Source: Lantana camara (taxonomy: Eukaryota > Streptophyta > Magnoliopsida > Lamiales > Verbenaceae). From it: DNA of 64,000 bases. This document shows positions 35,686 to 48,820 of the stretch, one piece after another. The notes under the pieces are model-generated. The model saw nothing but the letters and a program-made list of their open reading frames with translations, was not told the origin of the DNA and did not search any database. A program made the translations under genes and the position numbers. Location: the NCBI GenBank assembly GCA_037501455.1, contig CM074862.1:84398501-84462500 (forward strand), in the 5' to 3' direction. How positions within the stretch are numbered: the first letter of the stretch is position 1; the number at the start of each line of letters is the position of its first letter.

Positions 35686-37295
35686 TGATACATTGCATAT
35701 TCATTAAGTTAGTAAGCTTAATTGTTACATTTTTGCACATTTGTCTAGTCCAAGTTGTGGATTTTAGTTGGATTTTATGCTTCATTTCAGGAAACGCAAC
35801 ATGGAGAAAATTAGCCCAAAACTTAAAAGTCTTGAAATAAAGTTGGCAGCCATGCGTGAGGCATGTACATCAAAGCAAGCAAATTCCCATTTTTTCTTAG
35901 ATTAGTTGGAATTACAATGCTTGGCCCATTATGGAGAGGCAACCCAAATTGATTAGCTTTGGAGTAAAAGTTTAATCCCATGCAACAGCTTTGCAACGAC
36001 TAAAGAGAAAAGAAACCTCTCACTTTCTCTTGTCATTTAATTCTCACAAATTGAGGGATTAATTGTTACTTGCAGGTGGCCATTAATTGGAGATTTATGG
36101 CTATACTTTATGGGGGCAGCACGTTTCAGGGGATTATTAGCATTATATGAAAGAGTTAGTGGGCGTTTATTGAGGAGAGAATGTGTAAAAATAGTGAAGA
36201 ACCTTACCTGAGGTCACAGTCAGGAACCCTGACCCATTTTTTGGGCAGTAACTTGGGCGCACTCATTGAGAACGTGGGAGTTATTGGCCTTTATGATAGA
36301 GAACGTGGATTGCAGTAGTGGGGAGATATCAACCCTCATGAGCTACAAATACAACGAAGATTGGAGACACGTGGGGGGGGGGGGGGGGGGGGACTACACG
36401 CTTTGAGGAAGAGAGGCAACAACACGGGAGCTTTCATTCTTCCTTTCTTTATTTTTACACTTTGTTAATTTCCCTTGTTAGTGATTTTCTAGTTTCGTTT
36501 TAGTCAGGATTTTCCTAGTATGCATTAGGGTTGTGTGAGACAATCTTGTTGGGTTTATTAATCAAGTTATCCATTTTATTTCTAATTTAACGTTATTGTG
36601 TTTGTTCTATTCTTTGATTAATTTAAGACGTCGAATCTTAGGATAAGTAATTCACATACAGCTAGTTAATTCGTTTGGTGGAGTCTAGCCGGGCAATTAA
36701 CGAAGTGGCAATCAACACTAGGTTGTGAAGTTCGGCTGATTTTGTGTTGTGGGATATTACGGTCTAATTAGGCGAAGTAGGAGTTTCTACTTAGTCGGTT
36801 AGGGCTAGTGTTTCTTTAGTACGTAAAACAATTATCCGGTTGAATCTTAGAAGGAGTTTTGATAGGGTTATCGGTTAATTAGGGGACGATTATTAGGAGT
36901 TTCTTCTAGTCGTTCTAAAAAGTAAGAAGAAACGAGGGAGTCTAAGGTAACTGGTAACTATAGCTAGCCTAACGAGGAATTAATCACCCTGTCCGTGATC
37001 ATAGCCTGATGCATGCGTAGGAAAATCCCAGCTATTTGTCATCTACTGAATTACTCTAAGTGTTTACTGTGTTTAATTATTTCTATTTTCTTACTTAGTT
37101 AATCTCGTTTTATTTAATTCATTATTAGTATAATCAAATCTCAAAGCCCCCCATTTTAATTATTTGTTCATTTCCTTAGCATATAAAAGTTACAATTTCT
37201 CTCAATCCTCGTGGATCGATACCCGTTGCCACTATTTTACAATTTAATTGTGCGTAATATTTAGGATTTAATCTTGGTGGTCTCGACACCCATCA
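35686..37295 (+). repeat. Athila-like LTR, plus orientation
   Basis: Starts TGATACATTGCATATTC and ends GGTCTCGACACCCATCA, followed by cgaga, the spacer that precedes the PBS at 28781. This suggests a 5' or solo LTR. It contains a 20-base G-run at 36373-36392. No polypurine tract precedes it. Instead it abuts the truncated protease region. Confidence 0.75.
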
Positions 37296-37645
37296 CGAGA
37301 CTACGAGGATATCATAAAATAGAGGAACCCACATTCTGAGAACAGTAATAAAGAAAGAGGCACTGTCGATGATGAAACTTGTCTTCGGATAAGAGGGAGA
37401 AAAGCTTTAAGTTATTGAAGACTTCTTTCACATGGTTCTGATAGAGAGTTTCAGAAAGAATCAATTTCCTGGAAATTCCAACTCTCCCGAATCAGTTTGA
37501 ACTTCCGGCTTTAATTTGTTTTCCGGTCGGCTCTCCCCCTTAAGAAAATAGAAATTTTCTAATTCCTTGAACTTGTTTACCACTTCCCAATTCCTCCAAA
37601 TCACTTCTTTTGAAGTCTACATTTTTAATTAAATCACATCTTTAC
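37296..37645. other. Unassigned flank of element C (left)
   Basis: About 345 bp without a recognisable gene, ending in the TTTAC target copy (37641-37645). It was contiguous with 48320 before element C inserted. Confidence 0.5.
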
Positions 37646-40600
37646 TGTAACATCCCGACTGATCAGACTTTCAGGTAACCTATTATGTGCACTATTTAAT
37701 TATTTCTTAAAGTGATTATGTGATACTTAATTGCTTTGGTATGAATTTGTTTAATTTAAACATTAACTTTCCTTTGCTTTGTATTTTGCTTGTTTTGAAT
37801 CCGTATTTAATTCTGATTTTTATGAATTCGTGATATGTGTTAATTATATGCTTCATGGACTCGATTATGTGCTCGTTGTATGTTTTGGTATTTGCTTTAC
37901 TTGCCTTTTTGGTTCGTTTTGGAGACGGGACCTAAATTAGGCTAAAGAGCATTTAGCGCACCTTGGGTTCCGGGACGCGTATTTTGAGGTCGGGAATTCG
38001 GATTCGAATTTCTTCATCTCCGTTGAACTTGTTTTGATGATTCGGGTTCAATGGGATAAGCCTCACATTTTTCTAAGTTCATTAAGACCCTCGAATTTCA
38101 CCCGTAACGAGCCCCTTACGCTTGAGAGTTACCTTTTGACCTAATAAAGCATTGTGGACCCCACTTAAAACTTAACCAAGCCTTAACCATGATTTGTAGC
38201 TTGAGTTAACTCACACTTTCAGCCCCTAACCCCCCTTATACCGATCCATTTCTCCTCTCTCCCCACAAATATCGATCAGCAAGCAAGGGAAAAGAAGGAA
38301 GAAAAACCCCTTTGTCCATTTTGTGATTTTTGAGCTCAAATCATCACCTTAGCTTCTCAAATTTGAAAGGTAAGTTCATGGTTGTAATCTACACACTCTC
38401 TTCTCTCTTTTATGTTCTCTTGAGTTAATTTCCTTGGTGGATTGAAGAGATTTGGATAGCATGTTGAATAGGAAGAATTGGTTGATTCTTGCTCCTTTCT
38501 TGTTTCCTTGAGATTGGATGATTATATATGACTTCTATGACTTGAGTCTTGAAATTTATTGCATCTACTTTCATGGTAGTTGAGGTATGATTAATTTTCC
38601 ATTAATGAAGCTTGAGGATTGGATGATATAATTTGATGCATTATTTCCCTTTTCTTGCTTTGATGCTTGCATTTTGTGGCTGAAGTTGTTGCTCCTTTTA
38701 TGGTATGAATTGATGATGGATTGGTGTCATTTTGCTGCATGTTGAGTGTGCTTTGAATGGCATAAGAGTCTCCTAAGTGCCCCCAACCGAAATCCCCTGT
38801 TTTTGCCTTCAAAATTCGGTGTTGCTGCGCCAAAATTTTTCCAGCCCGAACGCCTGACAGGGCCACGTCAGATTACAAAAGAAAATGGACACGGCCTTGT
38901 TGAGCTCTCGGAAATGTTTTTTTTCGAATTTATTTGCCTGACACGGCCGTGTCCGTCCCCTTTGTATTTCTGACACGGCCGTGTCCAATAGGGTGGCATC
39001 CGAGGAGACTTCTTTCGCCTTTTCGTTGCTTCTTGTTGATCCTTCTTGCCTCGTTTTTAATGTGTATGCTTGATTAGCTTGTCATATTATGTGTTAAGCC
39101 TTATGTTACGAATTTGTGCTTTGATTTACCTCCTCGTTTATGATATATGTTCCTAGGTGTAATGTTTGCTCGTAAATGGCATAAATGTGGATGCATTTCA
39201 TATCATTGCATCACAAGCATACTTATGCATGTACCGAGCGTCAATGTGGTTCATATTGAGTCTAAGAGTGTTCCTTGTTGTTTGTCTTGTTCAGAGGATC
39301 TTCCTGTTGAGGACGAGCTTGCTCCGTAGGTGTCCGGTTTCCCCCTTTTGTCTCCACTAGGTTCGTTGTCAAGGTGAGGTTTTTGTTCTTTTAGTTATTC
39401 GACCTATGACCCTATTTGATTTGAAACCTCGCATGCGAATACGTATAATATATGGTAAATAAGTGTATGATACTTATGTTGCGGGATTTGTCCCATTTGT
39501 TATAAGAGTTTGAAAACATTTTGTATGAGTATATAAACTATTTTGCTTTTGTTTGAAAAGTTTAGTTTTGTGCAAGTGTGTGTGTGTAAGCGAGATGTGG
39601 CTTTGAAAGATAAGCTTTGTGATGTTTGTGTGACTTTCGTGATCTGTTTGGGCCCTGGAGTGTGGTATGGTAATCTCGGGACGGCCGAGGGGTCGCCGAG
39701 CTCTTCCATCAACACTTCCATTTGAGAGTTTCACCCAACCTTGGGAGGTTGAGGAAGGGTGTTTCTCTTGAGCCGACGGAGGCAACCGTCGAAGGTTTCA
39801 AGGTAGTGATCAAACCTTGTCTCGTCTGTGTATGTGGATAGTTAGGGCCGATCAACCCTTCTATCAACCGGTGTTGGGGATGGATTCTGATTTGTTTTGC
39901 TTGCTTTGTTCTTCGTATATGGAAGTTTGGAGTGTAACTCGTACTCGTCGAGTTGGTTTAGTTTTGTATGATCTATGGAACGAGAGTGGATTCCTAATTA
40001 CCTAAAGCTTGGGATTTGGCATTTGCTCCTTTTACCTTTTCTTTAACCTATGTATATCTATATCACGGGAACTACTTTGGCTTGCAAAAACCACTCTCGG
40101 TTCAAGGATCCTTCTATTTTGATTAGCTGCTTTGCTCTATATATATATCGAGTGCGTGAGTTAGCCCCCTCACTAGTCACTAGGACTAACCCTCGTTGTT
40201 GTTTTCCCTTTTTCCTTTCTTTTGAGTTTGCAGGTCCTTCCGAGTCAAGCTAGGCGGCAAGTGTCTTTTGGTTTACTTGTGGTATAGCTTGAGTCCGCAT
40301 GCATCGTAGTGGATTACTTACCCTCTCACTTATGTATTTTGGATTATGTATTCTGATTACACGTATGCTATTCTGGCCGTGACGGCAATGTATATTCTGT
40401 ATATAATCTAGCATGTAGCTTGAATATTTAACCCTCTCCCATTTTGATTAAGTATATATGTGATCTTGGGAATTATGTTGGATATGAATTGCTTCCGCTA
40501 CTCTGATTTTATTTTCCGCAGTTTTTTAGGGTCTAGGCCGCCTAGCGAGGGTGTGAGTTTTGTGTCTCTCCCGTTCGCTACGGTTTGATACGGGTGCGAA

Positions 40601-40671
40601 CTCCCTATTTCGTTACTCGTGTTAGACCTTAGTGTGGGGGATGTGGCACCCTTCGCTCCGGGGGTGTTACA
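37646..40671 (+). repeat. Element C 5' LTR
   Basis: Starts TGTAACATCCCGACTGATC and ends GGGGGTGTTACA. Two exact GACACGGCCGTGTC palindromes lie at 38940-38953 and 38972-38985. A TATA-like ctctatatatatatcgag lies near 40137, a possible LTR promoter. Confidence 0.95.
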
Positions 40672-40679
40672 TCCTTGCG

Positions 40680-40691
40680 TGGTATCAGAGC
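40680..40691 (+). other. Element C primer-binding site
   Basis: TGGTATCAGAGC lies 8 bases inside the LTR and matches the 3' end of initiator-methionine tRNA in complement. This is the standard primer of many plant chromoviruses. Confidence 0.9.
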
Positions 40692-40880
40692 TCTCGGTTG
40701 CAAAACCGGAGCTCTGGAGTTGTGTTGAGTCTGTCTAGGTCGTTCGGTATAGGAGTATGTAATTATTTGCATTCATCTACATCTCTACGTGACTTATTTG
40801 TTTTAAATTCGTGATAATTGACTTCATGATCATGAACTGAACCCCATGCATCGATATTTCTTGATTTGTGTATTTTCAGG

Positions 40881-42326
40881 ATGCCTCCAAGAAGGAGAGC
40901 AGATAGGGAGCAGACTCCTGATCTTAATCAACCCCCTCCACAAGCACCTCCACCTCCTCCGATGAATGCTGAGAATATTGTGCAGGCTCTTCTTAATCGA
41001 CTTCAGCAGAATCAGAGGAATAATCCTCCATGGGAAGGATAAGGTGGACAAGTAACTCCGGCCTTCAATGAGTTCAGGAATAACAACCCACCGAAGTGGT
41101 ATGGAGGAGATGACATACAAGAAGAAGAGTGGTTGTCCGAGATTGCGGGAATATGGGAAATTTACCCCGCTCCTTCGCATGAGAAAGTTGTTTGCACGGC
41201 TCGGTTTGTTCAAGGTCCCGTATCCAATTGGCTCAAAGCTATGAGAGCTCGATTGGAGAGAAATAGAGAGGAGTTTGATTGGGAAAGCTTTGTAAGAGAG
41301 TTTCGTCACAAGTATGTTCCACCTAGTGCTCGCGGGAGAAGACTTCAGCAATTTACAGAATTGAGGCAAGGGAACCGTTCGGTTGAAGAGTATATCTTCG
41401 AATTTGAAAGACTTGCACCGTATGCTCCACATATCACCAATGATGACACCCAGAAGGCCCGGAATTTCATTCATGGTTTGAGATATGAGATCCAGAATGC
41501 TCTTAAGGCGGCTACAGTGGATACGTGGGAGAAGGCTACGAGGAAGGCTATCAAAGTGGAGGCCAATAACACGAGATTGAGGCCGACCTACTCCTCGGGG
41601 CAAGGCTCGACCTCTAATTTGGGGAAGAGGCCTACATCACATAGTGGGCCTCCGGTTTTCAAACCCCAAGGTCCTAATACTTCAGTCAAGAAAGCCCGAC
41701 CTCCGGTACCTGCGGCACCAGCTCTACCTGCTCTGATACAGTGTAGTTATTGTAAGGGTCCCAAGCACACCGAGGAGTCATGCCGGAAGAAATTGAAAAG
41801 ATGCTATAGGTGTGGAGAGCTCGGTCATTTGATTAGTACTTGTCCTCAAGTGAGAGCACCTCAGCCTCGAGCTCCTCAACCATTGAATGTGATGCCCCCG
41901 AGAGCACCGATCCAGGCTAGAGCTTATGCTTTGGAGGGCGAGGAAAAGAATGTGGAAGTGGATGTCAACGCCGTTGTTGAAGGTACTATCCACATTCATG
42001 GCATTCCATTGTATGCATTGTTTGATCCGGGAGCAACGCATTCATTTATTGCTTCCCGGCTTGTATCTACTCTTCCCTTGCCTGTTGCTTGCTTAGATGA
42101 TTACTTTGTTGTTTCTTCTCCCCTGGGTGGTACTTTGTCTATGAATTGTGTTTACCGTGGTTGTCCGGTGGTTGTGGAAGATCAAGAGTATCCGGCAGAT
42201 TTGATCAGGATGCCTATCAAGAAGTTTGGGGTGATTCTGGGCATGGACTGGTTGTATCGTTATCGAGCTATGATGGATTGTTTTGCTAAGAAGGTAACTT
42301 CGGGCTCTACGGTCTTTGCGGATTAG
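40881..42326 (+). pseudogene. Element C gag and aspartic protease
   Basis: Starts at ATG 40881 (MPPRRRADREQTPDLNQ), followed by a proline-rich stretch. A TAA at codon 54 (41040) interrupts the frame, which then continues open to 42326. The capsid region has KWYGGDDIQEEEWLSEIAGI and RLQQFTELRQGNRSVEEYI. The nucleocapsid zinc knuckle is CYRCGELGHLISTC. Protease has YALFDPGATHSFIAS (active site DPG) and VILGMDWLYRYRAMMDC. A TAG at 42324 ends it early. Gag packages RNA and protease processes the polyprotein. Here neither can be made in full without readthrough. Confidence 0.93.
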
Positions 42327-42419
42327 AGGTTGAAGACCTGCCCGTTTATCTCCTTTATGGAAGCGAGTAGACTGTTCCGGGACGGTGCAACGGGCTACGT
42401 GGTCTACCTTTTGAATTAG

Positions 42420-44243
42420 CCAAAGGATCAGGCCAAGCTCGAGGAGACGGAGATCGTGAAGGAATTCCCCGATGTGTTTCCGGAGAACTTGGGATCTTTA
42501 CCTCCGGATCGGGACGTCGAGTTTGTGATAGATCTCTATCCCGGAGTAGAACCGTATGCGAAATCTCCCTATAGGATGGCTCCAGCCGAGTTGAAGGAGT
42601 TGAAGACGCAATTGGACGAGTTCTTAGAATGTGGTTACATTCGCCCGAGCACTTCTCCGTGGGGTGCTCCGGTCCTGTTTGTAAAGAAGAAAGACGGGAC
42701 ATTGCGAATGTGTATTGACTACCGTGAGCTGAACCGATTAACGGTTAAGAACAAATACCCACTTCCTCACATTGAAGAGTTGTTCGATCTCCTGCAAGGT
42801 TCAAGTGTTTATTCCAAGTTGGATTTAAGGCAAGGGTATTACCAGTTGCGTATCCAGGAGGGAGATATACCGAAGACAGGTTTCAACACGAGATATGGGC
42901 ATTTTGAGTTTGTGGTCATGCCTTTTGATCTTACCAATGCCCCAGCCGCGTTTATGGATATGATGCACCGAATATTCCGGCCTTACCTCGATAAATTCGT
43001 GGTCATCTTTATAGATGATATTCTAGTGTATTCGAGGTCCGAGGAAGAGCACGCGCGGTATTTGAGTATTGTCTTGTCTACGCTTCGGGAGCACAAGTTG
43101 TTTGCCAAGTTCAGTAAGTGCGAGTTCTGGTTGGATCGAGTTTCCTTTTTGGGTCACTTCATTTCTGGGAATGGTATAGAAGTGGACCCGGCGAAGATTG
43201 AGACGATTATGCTTTGGAAGCAACCTAAGAATGCCTCGGAAGTGAGAAGTTTTCTTGGGTTAGCAGGGTATTATAGGCGCTTTGTGAAAGATTTCTCGAA
43301 GATTGCTTCCCCGTTGACCCGGTTAACTAAGAAAGAGGTTAAATTCGAGTGGGATGAGGCGTGTGAGAAGAGTTTCCAAACTCTTAAGGAAAGATTGACT
43401 ATTGCACCGGTTTTAACCCTACCCGAGGGTTCAGAAGGCTACTCAGTTTACACCGATGCTTCGAAGGAAGGTCTCGGTTGTGTGTTAATGCAGAATGGTA
43501 AGGTGGTAGCCTACGCTTCAAGGAAGTTAAAGGATCACGAGAAAAATTATCCCACTCACGACCTGGAACTCGCAGCAGTGGTGTTTGCTTTGATGAAATG
43601 GCGACATTACCTTTATTGAGTTACTTTTGAAGTGTTCACCGATCACCAGAGTCTTAAGTATTTGTTTACTCAGAAAGATTTGAATGTAAGGCAGATAAGG
43701 TGGATGGAGCTACTTGAGGACTATGATTGTAAGATTCAGTACCATCCGGGTAAAGCTAATGTGGTGGCGGATGCTTTGAGTAGGAAGGCTAGTATTTCAA
43801 GTCTGGAAGCAGGTTCTAGTAGACAGGGTTTGGTGGTTCTGGTCTCAGAGGCTCGTTTGGCTAATATTTCAGTTCTGCCGGATTTGAAGCAGAGATTGAT
43901 AGAAGTTCAATCTGTGGATCCCGAGATTCAGAAATTGGTAACTAAGTCATGGATTGATCCTGAAACTAAGTTTGGATTTGATGATTCAGGGTTGTTCAGA
44001 TTTAAAGCTCGGGTTTGTGTTCTTGATGAACTTAAGCAGTTGGTACTTGATGAATCCCACAAATCATCATATGCAGTACATCCCGGTACCACCAAAATGT
44101 ACAAGGACTTAAGGACTTTATATTGGTGGAACGGCATGAAGAGAGACGTTGCTAACTATGTTAGAAGATGTCAAACATGCCAAGTGGTGAAAGCGGAATA
44201 CCAGAAACCGGGAGGAACTCTCCAACCACTTCCAATACCCTAG
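42420..44243 (+). pseudogene. Element C reverse transcriptase, RNase H and integrase N-terminus
   Basis: RT reads [58 protein letters not shown] and [14 protein letters not shown]. The catalytic FIDDILVYS is near 43008, with [15 protein letters not shown] downstream. RNase H has [16 protein letters not shown] and [16 protein letters not shown], where a TGA (43617) replaces a sense codon before [15 protein letters not shown]. The integrase zinc domain shows [17 protein letters not shown] with [14 protein letters not shown] at 44241 follows PLPIP. The domain order is complete and all lesions are point changes. Confidence 0.95.
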
Positions 44244-45395
44244 TGGAAGTGGGAGCAAGTGACAATGGACTTCGTGTCCGGCTTGCCAAGGACCAAAGGA
44301 GGTTCCGATGGAATTTGGGTGGTTATTGATCGGTTGACGAAGTCGGCGCATTTCCTTAAGGTGAAGATGTCCGATAAGGTTCCTAAGTTGGCCCGGTTAT
44401 ATCGGAAAGAGATTGTTAGGTTGCATGGTACTCCGGTCAGCATTGTTTCAGATAGAGATCCTCGGTTCACATCCAGTTTTTGGCAGGAATTACAGAAGTG
44501 TTTGGGGACGAAGCTTCACTTTAGTACTGCATTTCACCCACAGACGGATGGCCAGTCTGAAAGGCTAATAAGATATCTCGAGGACATGCTTCGTGCTTGT
44601 GCCTTGGATTATCAGGATTCGTGGGATGAGCAGTTGGATTTGATTGAGTATGCCTACAATAACAGCTTTCAGTCTTCTATTGGCATGGCACCGTATGAAG
44701 CTTTATATGGAAGGAAATGTCGATTCCCTCTCTTTTGGGATATTGATGATTGGCGATGGACTAAAGATGGAAAGCTCGAAAGGGTTAAGAAACCCAAGGA
44801 GATTCAGGATACCATCGAGCGGGTGAAAGTGATTAGACAGAGGTTGAAAGCGGCACAGGAAAGACAGAAAAGTTATGCAGATAAGAGAAGACGACCCTTA
44901 GAGTTTGAGAAAAGAGATAAGGTCTTTTTAAAGGCATCTCCTAGAAAAGGGTATGCTCGGATTGGTAAAGGCGGGAAGCTTAACCCTCGCTACTTAGGCC
45001 CCTTTGAGATCCTTGATCGAGTTGGGGAAGTAGCCTATAGACTTGATTTACCACCGAGTTTGACCGGGATTCACAATGTGTTTCATGTCTCGCAGCTTCG
45101 GAAACATTATCCCGATGAGTCTTCTATTCTTCCAGTTGAGAAAGTTATGTTAGAGCCGGATTTGACTTTTAAGAAGTATCCGGTTGAGGTGTTGGATCGG
45201 AAGATGCAGGAGTTGAGCAATAGACAAATCCCTTTTGTGAAGGTCTTGTGGCGTGATCAAGAATCCGAGGAAGCCACTTGGGAGACCGAGGATAAGATGA
45301 AACAGTTGTATCCGGATCTTTTCAAGACCTCGCCTCAGACCTATTATGTGCGCTATTTAATTATTTCTTTAAGTGATTATGTGATACTTAATTGA
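44244..45395 (+). pseudogene. Element C integrase core and chromodomain, fused to LTR
   Basis: The frame reads WKWEQVTMDFVSGLPRTKGG. The DD35E positions are in WVVIDRLTKSAHF, IVSDRDPRFTSSFW and HPQTDGQSERLIRYLED. GKGGKLNPRYLGPFEI and NVFHVSQLRKHYP precede the chromodomain (VEVLDRKMQELSN, VKVLWRDQESEEATWETEDK). After LYPDLFKTSPQT the frame passes straight into LTR sequence at 45339 and stops at 45395. The normal 3' untranslated part and polypurine tract are missing. The chromodomain assigns the element to the chromovirus branch. Confidence 0.93.
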
Positions 45396-48314
45396 TTTGG
45401 TATGAATTTGTTTAATTTAAACATTAACTTTCCTTTGCTTTGTATTTTGCTTGTTTTGAATCCGTATTTAATTCTGATTTTTATGAATTCGTGATATGTG
45501 TTAATTATATGCTTCATGGACTCGATTATATGCTCGTTGTATGTTTTGGTATTTGCTTTACTTGCCTTTTTGGTTCGTTTTGGAGACGGGACCTAAAGGA
45601 GGCTAAAGAGCATTTAGCGCACCTTGGGTTCCGGGATACGTATTTTGAGCTCGGGAATTCGGATTCGAATTTCTTCATCTCCATTGAACTTGTTTTGATG
45701 ATTCGGGTTCAATGGGATAAGCCTCACATTTTTCTAAGTTCATTAAGACCCTCGAATTTCACCCCGTAACGAGCCCCTTACGCTTGAGAGTTACCTTTTG
45801 ACCTAATAAAGCATTGTGGACCCCACTTAAAACTTAACCAAGCCTTAACCATGATTTGTAGCTTGAGTTAACTCACACTTTCAGCCCCTAACCCCCCTTA
45901 TACCGATCCATTTCTCCTCTCTCCCCACAAATATCGATCAGCAAGCAAGGGAAAAGAAGGAAGAAAAACCCCTTTGTCCATTTTGTGATTTTTGAGCTCA
46001 AATCATCACCTTAGCTTCTCAAATTTGAAAGGTAAGTTCGTGGTTGTAATCTACACACTCTCTTCTCTCTTTTATGTTCTCTTGATTTGATTTCCTTGGT
46101 GGATTGAATAGATTTGGATAGCATGTTGAATAGGAAGAATTGGTTGATTCTTGCTCCTTTCTTGTTTCCTTGAGATTGGATGATTATATATGACTTCTAT
46201 GACTTGATTCTTGAAATTTATTGCATCTTCTTTCATGGTAGTTGAGGTATGATTAATTTTCCATAAATGAAGCTTGAGGATTGGATGATATAATTTGATG
46301 CATTATTTCCCTTTTCTTGCTTTGATGCTTGCATTTTGTGGCTGAAGTTATTGCTCCTTTTATGGCATGAATTGATGATGGATTGGTGTCATTTTGCTGC
46401 ATGTTGAGTGTGCTTTGAATGGCATAAGAGTCTCCTAAGTGCCCCCAACCGAAATCCCCTGTTTTTGCCTTCAAAATTCGGTGTTGCTGCGCCAAAATTT
46501 TTCCAGCCCGAACGCCTGACAGGGCCACGTCAGATTACAAAAGAAAATGGACACGGCCTTGTTGAGCTCTCGGAAATGTTTTTTTTCGAATTTATTTGCC
46601 TGACACGGCCGTGTCCGTCCCCTTTGTATTTCTGACACGGCCGTGTCCAATAGGGTGGCATCCGAGGAGACTTCTTTCGCCTTTTCGTTGCTTCTTGTTG
46701 ATCCTTCTTGCCTCGTTTTTAATGTGTATGCTTGATTAGCTTGTCATATTATGTGTTAAGCCGTATGTTACGAATTTGTGCTTTGATTTACCTCCTCGTT
46801 TATGATATATGTTCCTAGGTGTAATGTTTGCTCTTAAATGGCATAAATGTGGATGCATTTCATATCATTGCATCACAAGCATACATATGCATGTACCGAG
46901 CGTCAATGTGTGTTCCTTGTTGTTTGTCTTGTTCAGAGGATCTTCCTGTTGAGGACGAGCTTGCTCCGTAGGTGTCCGGTTTCCCCCTTTTGTCTCCACT
47001 AGGTTCGTTGTCAAGGTGAGGTTTTTGTTCTTTTAGTTATTCGACCTATGACCCTATTTGATTTGAAACCTCGCATGCGAATACGTATAATATATGGTAA
47101 ATAAGTGTATGATACTTATGTTGCAGGATTTGTCCCATTTGTTATAAGAGTTTGAAAACATTTTGTATGAGTATATAAACTATTTTGCTTTTGTTTGAAA
47201 AGTTTAGTTTTGTGCAAGTGTGTGTGTGTAAGCGAGATGTGGCTTTGAAAGATAAGCTTTGTGATGTTTGTGTGACTTTCGTGATCTGTTTGGGCCCTGG
47301 AGTGTGGTATGGTAATCTCGGGACGGCCGAGGGGTCGCCGAGCTCTTCCATCAACACTTCCATTTGAGAGTTTCACCCAACCTTGGGAGGTTGAGGAAGG
47401 GTGTTTCTCTTGAGCCGACGGAGGCAACCGTCGAAGGTTTCAAGGTAGTGATTAAACCTTGTCTCGTCTGTGTATGTGGATAGTTAGGGCCGATCAACCC
47501 TTCTATCAACCGGTGTTGGGGATGGATTCTGATTTGTTTTGCTTGCTTTGTTCTTCGTATATGGAAGTTTGGAGTGAAACTCGTACTCGCCGAGTTGGTT
47601 TAGTTTTGTATGATCTATGGAACGAGAGTGGATTCCTAATTACCTAAAGCTTGGGATTTGGCATTTGCTCCTTTTGCCTTTTCTTTAACCTATGTATATC
47701 TATATCACGGGACCTACTTTGGATTGCAAAAACCACTCTCGGTTCAAGGATCCTTCTATTTTGATGAGCTGCTTTGCTCTATATATATATCGAGTGCGTG
47801 AGTTAGCCCCCTCACTAGTCACTAGGACTAACCCTCGTTGTTGTTTTTCCCTTTTTCCTTTCTTTTGAGTTTGCAGGTCCTTCCGAGTCAAGCTAGGCGG
47901 CAAGTGTCTTTTGGTTTACTTGTGGTATAGCTTGAGTCCGCATGCATCGTAGTGGATTACTTACCCTCTCACTTATGTATTTTGGATTATGTATTCTGAT
48001 TACACGTATGCTATTCTGGCCGTGACGGCAATGTATATTCTGCATATAATCTAGCATGTAGCTTGAATATTTGACCCTCTCCCATTTTGATTAAGTATAT
48101 ATGTGATCTTGGGAATTATGTTGGATATGAATTGCTTCCGCTACTCTGATTTTATTTTCCGCAGTTTTTTAGGGTCTAGGCCGCCTAGCGAGGGTGTGAG
48201 TTTTGTGTCTCTCCCGTTCGCTACGGTTTGATACGGGTGCGAACTCCCTATTTCGTTACTCGTGTTAGACCTTAGTGTGGGGGATGTGGCACCCTTCGCT
48301 CCGGGGGTGTTACA
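45339..48314 (+). repeat. Element C 3' LTR, lacking its first 32 bases
   Basis: Matches 37678-40671 from acctattatgtgc onward. It lacks the TGTAACATCC start and the tract that should prime plus-strand synthesis. The palindromes GACACGGCCGTGTC are at 46602-46615 and 46634-46647. Confidence 0.93.
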
Positions 48315-48319
48315 TTTAC

Positions 48320-48820
48320 TGATCCTTGTTCCAAATGAATGACCCCAGTAATACCCCACGTAAACTTCTTCCCATCTCTTGATTCAATACAACCTTGGTT
48401 GAGATGAGGGTTTGAGGGAATTTGAAGAAGCCTATTAACAATAAACACTAAATAATGCGTGCTAGTTAAAATGTTAATGCACATATTAAGCGTACTAATA
48501 ATTTGAGGATGCAACATTTTGGAGTGATCGTGCTAATTTAGAGATATGCGTATAAGTAGAGAAATTCAAATAATTTAAATAATTTGAACACATACTTAAC
48601 ACATCAAGTATGTAATCTTAAATAACAATTACGGTAACCTACGTGAATAAGAGGTAATTAAATTAATACAACATATGATGCACATGCCTATGAATGCATA
48701 AAACCTGTCACTGTAGTGAGGCTACGCTTTAAGTCGGCACCCGTTTCTTGTTGATCGAATTACAAGCTTGTCTCGATCTGTTGATCATCTCTAGTTTTCC
48801 CCCGGTGCTCTAAATTTTCA
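48320..48820. other. Unassigned flank of element C (right)
   Basis: About 500 bp of AT-rich sequence with no recognised gene. It joins the truncated inner edge of the element B LTR at 48821. I saw no PBS here, so this is probably not the normal leader of element B. Confidence 0.45.

Larger units (their letters stand above)
37646..48314 (+). mobile_element. Element C: Ty3/gypsy chromovirus (Tekay/Del-like), near complete
   Basis: A 10.7-kb element bounded by an exact TTTAC duplication (37641-37645 and 48315-48319). The LTRs are 37646-40671 and 45339-48314. It has an initiator-methionine-type PBS and a full gag-PR-RT-RH-IN-chromodomain order on +. The LTRs look almost identical by eye, apart from a deletion of about 20 bases in the right one near 46910 and loss of the first 32 bases of the right LTR. 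Stops at 41040, 42324, 42418, 43617 and 44241 break the polyprotein. It is the innermost insertion and hence should be the youngest. Confidence 0.95.

Noticed and set aside
38591..39785. Open frames repeated at 46253-47427 that look like a conserved gene pair
   Set aside because: They are the two copies of the element C LTR. Conservation is due to the LTR duplication, not coding constraint.
42355..42702. Minus-strand frame opposite the element C protease/RT
   Set aside because: Shadow of the pol reading frame on the other strand.
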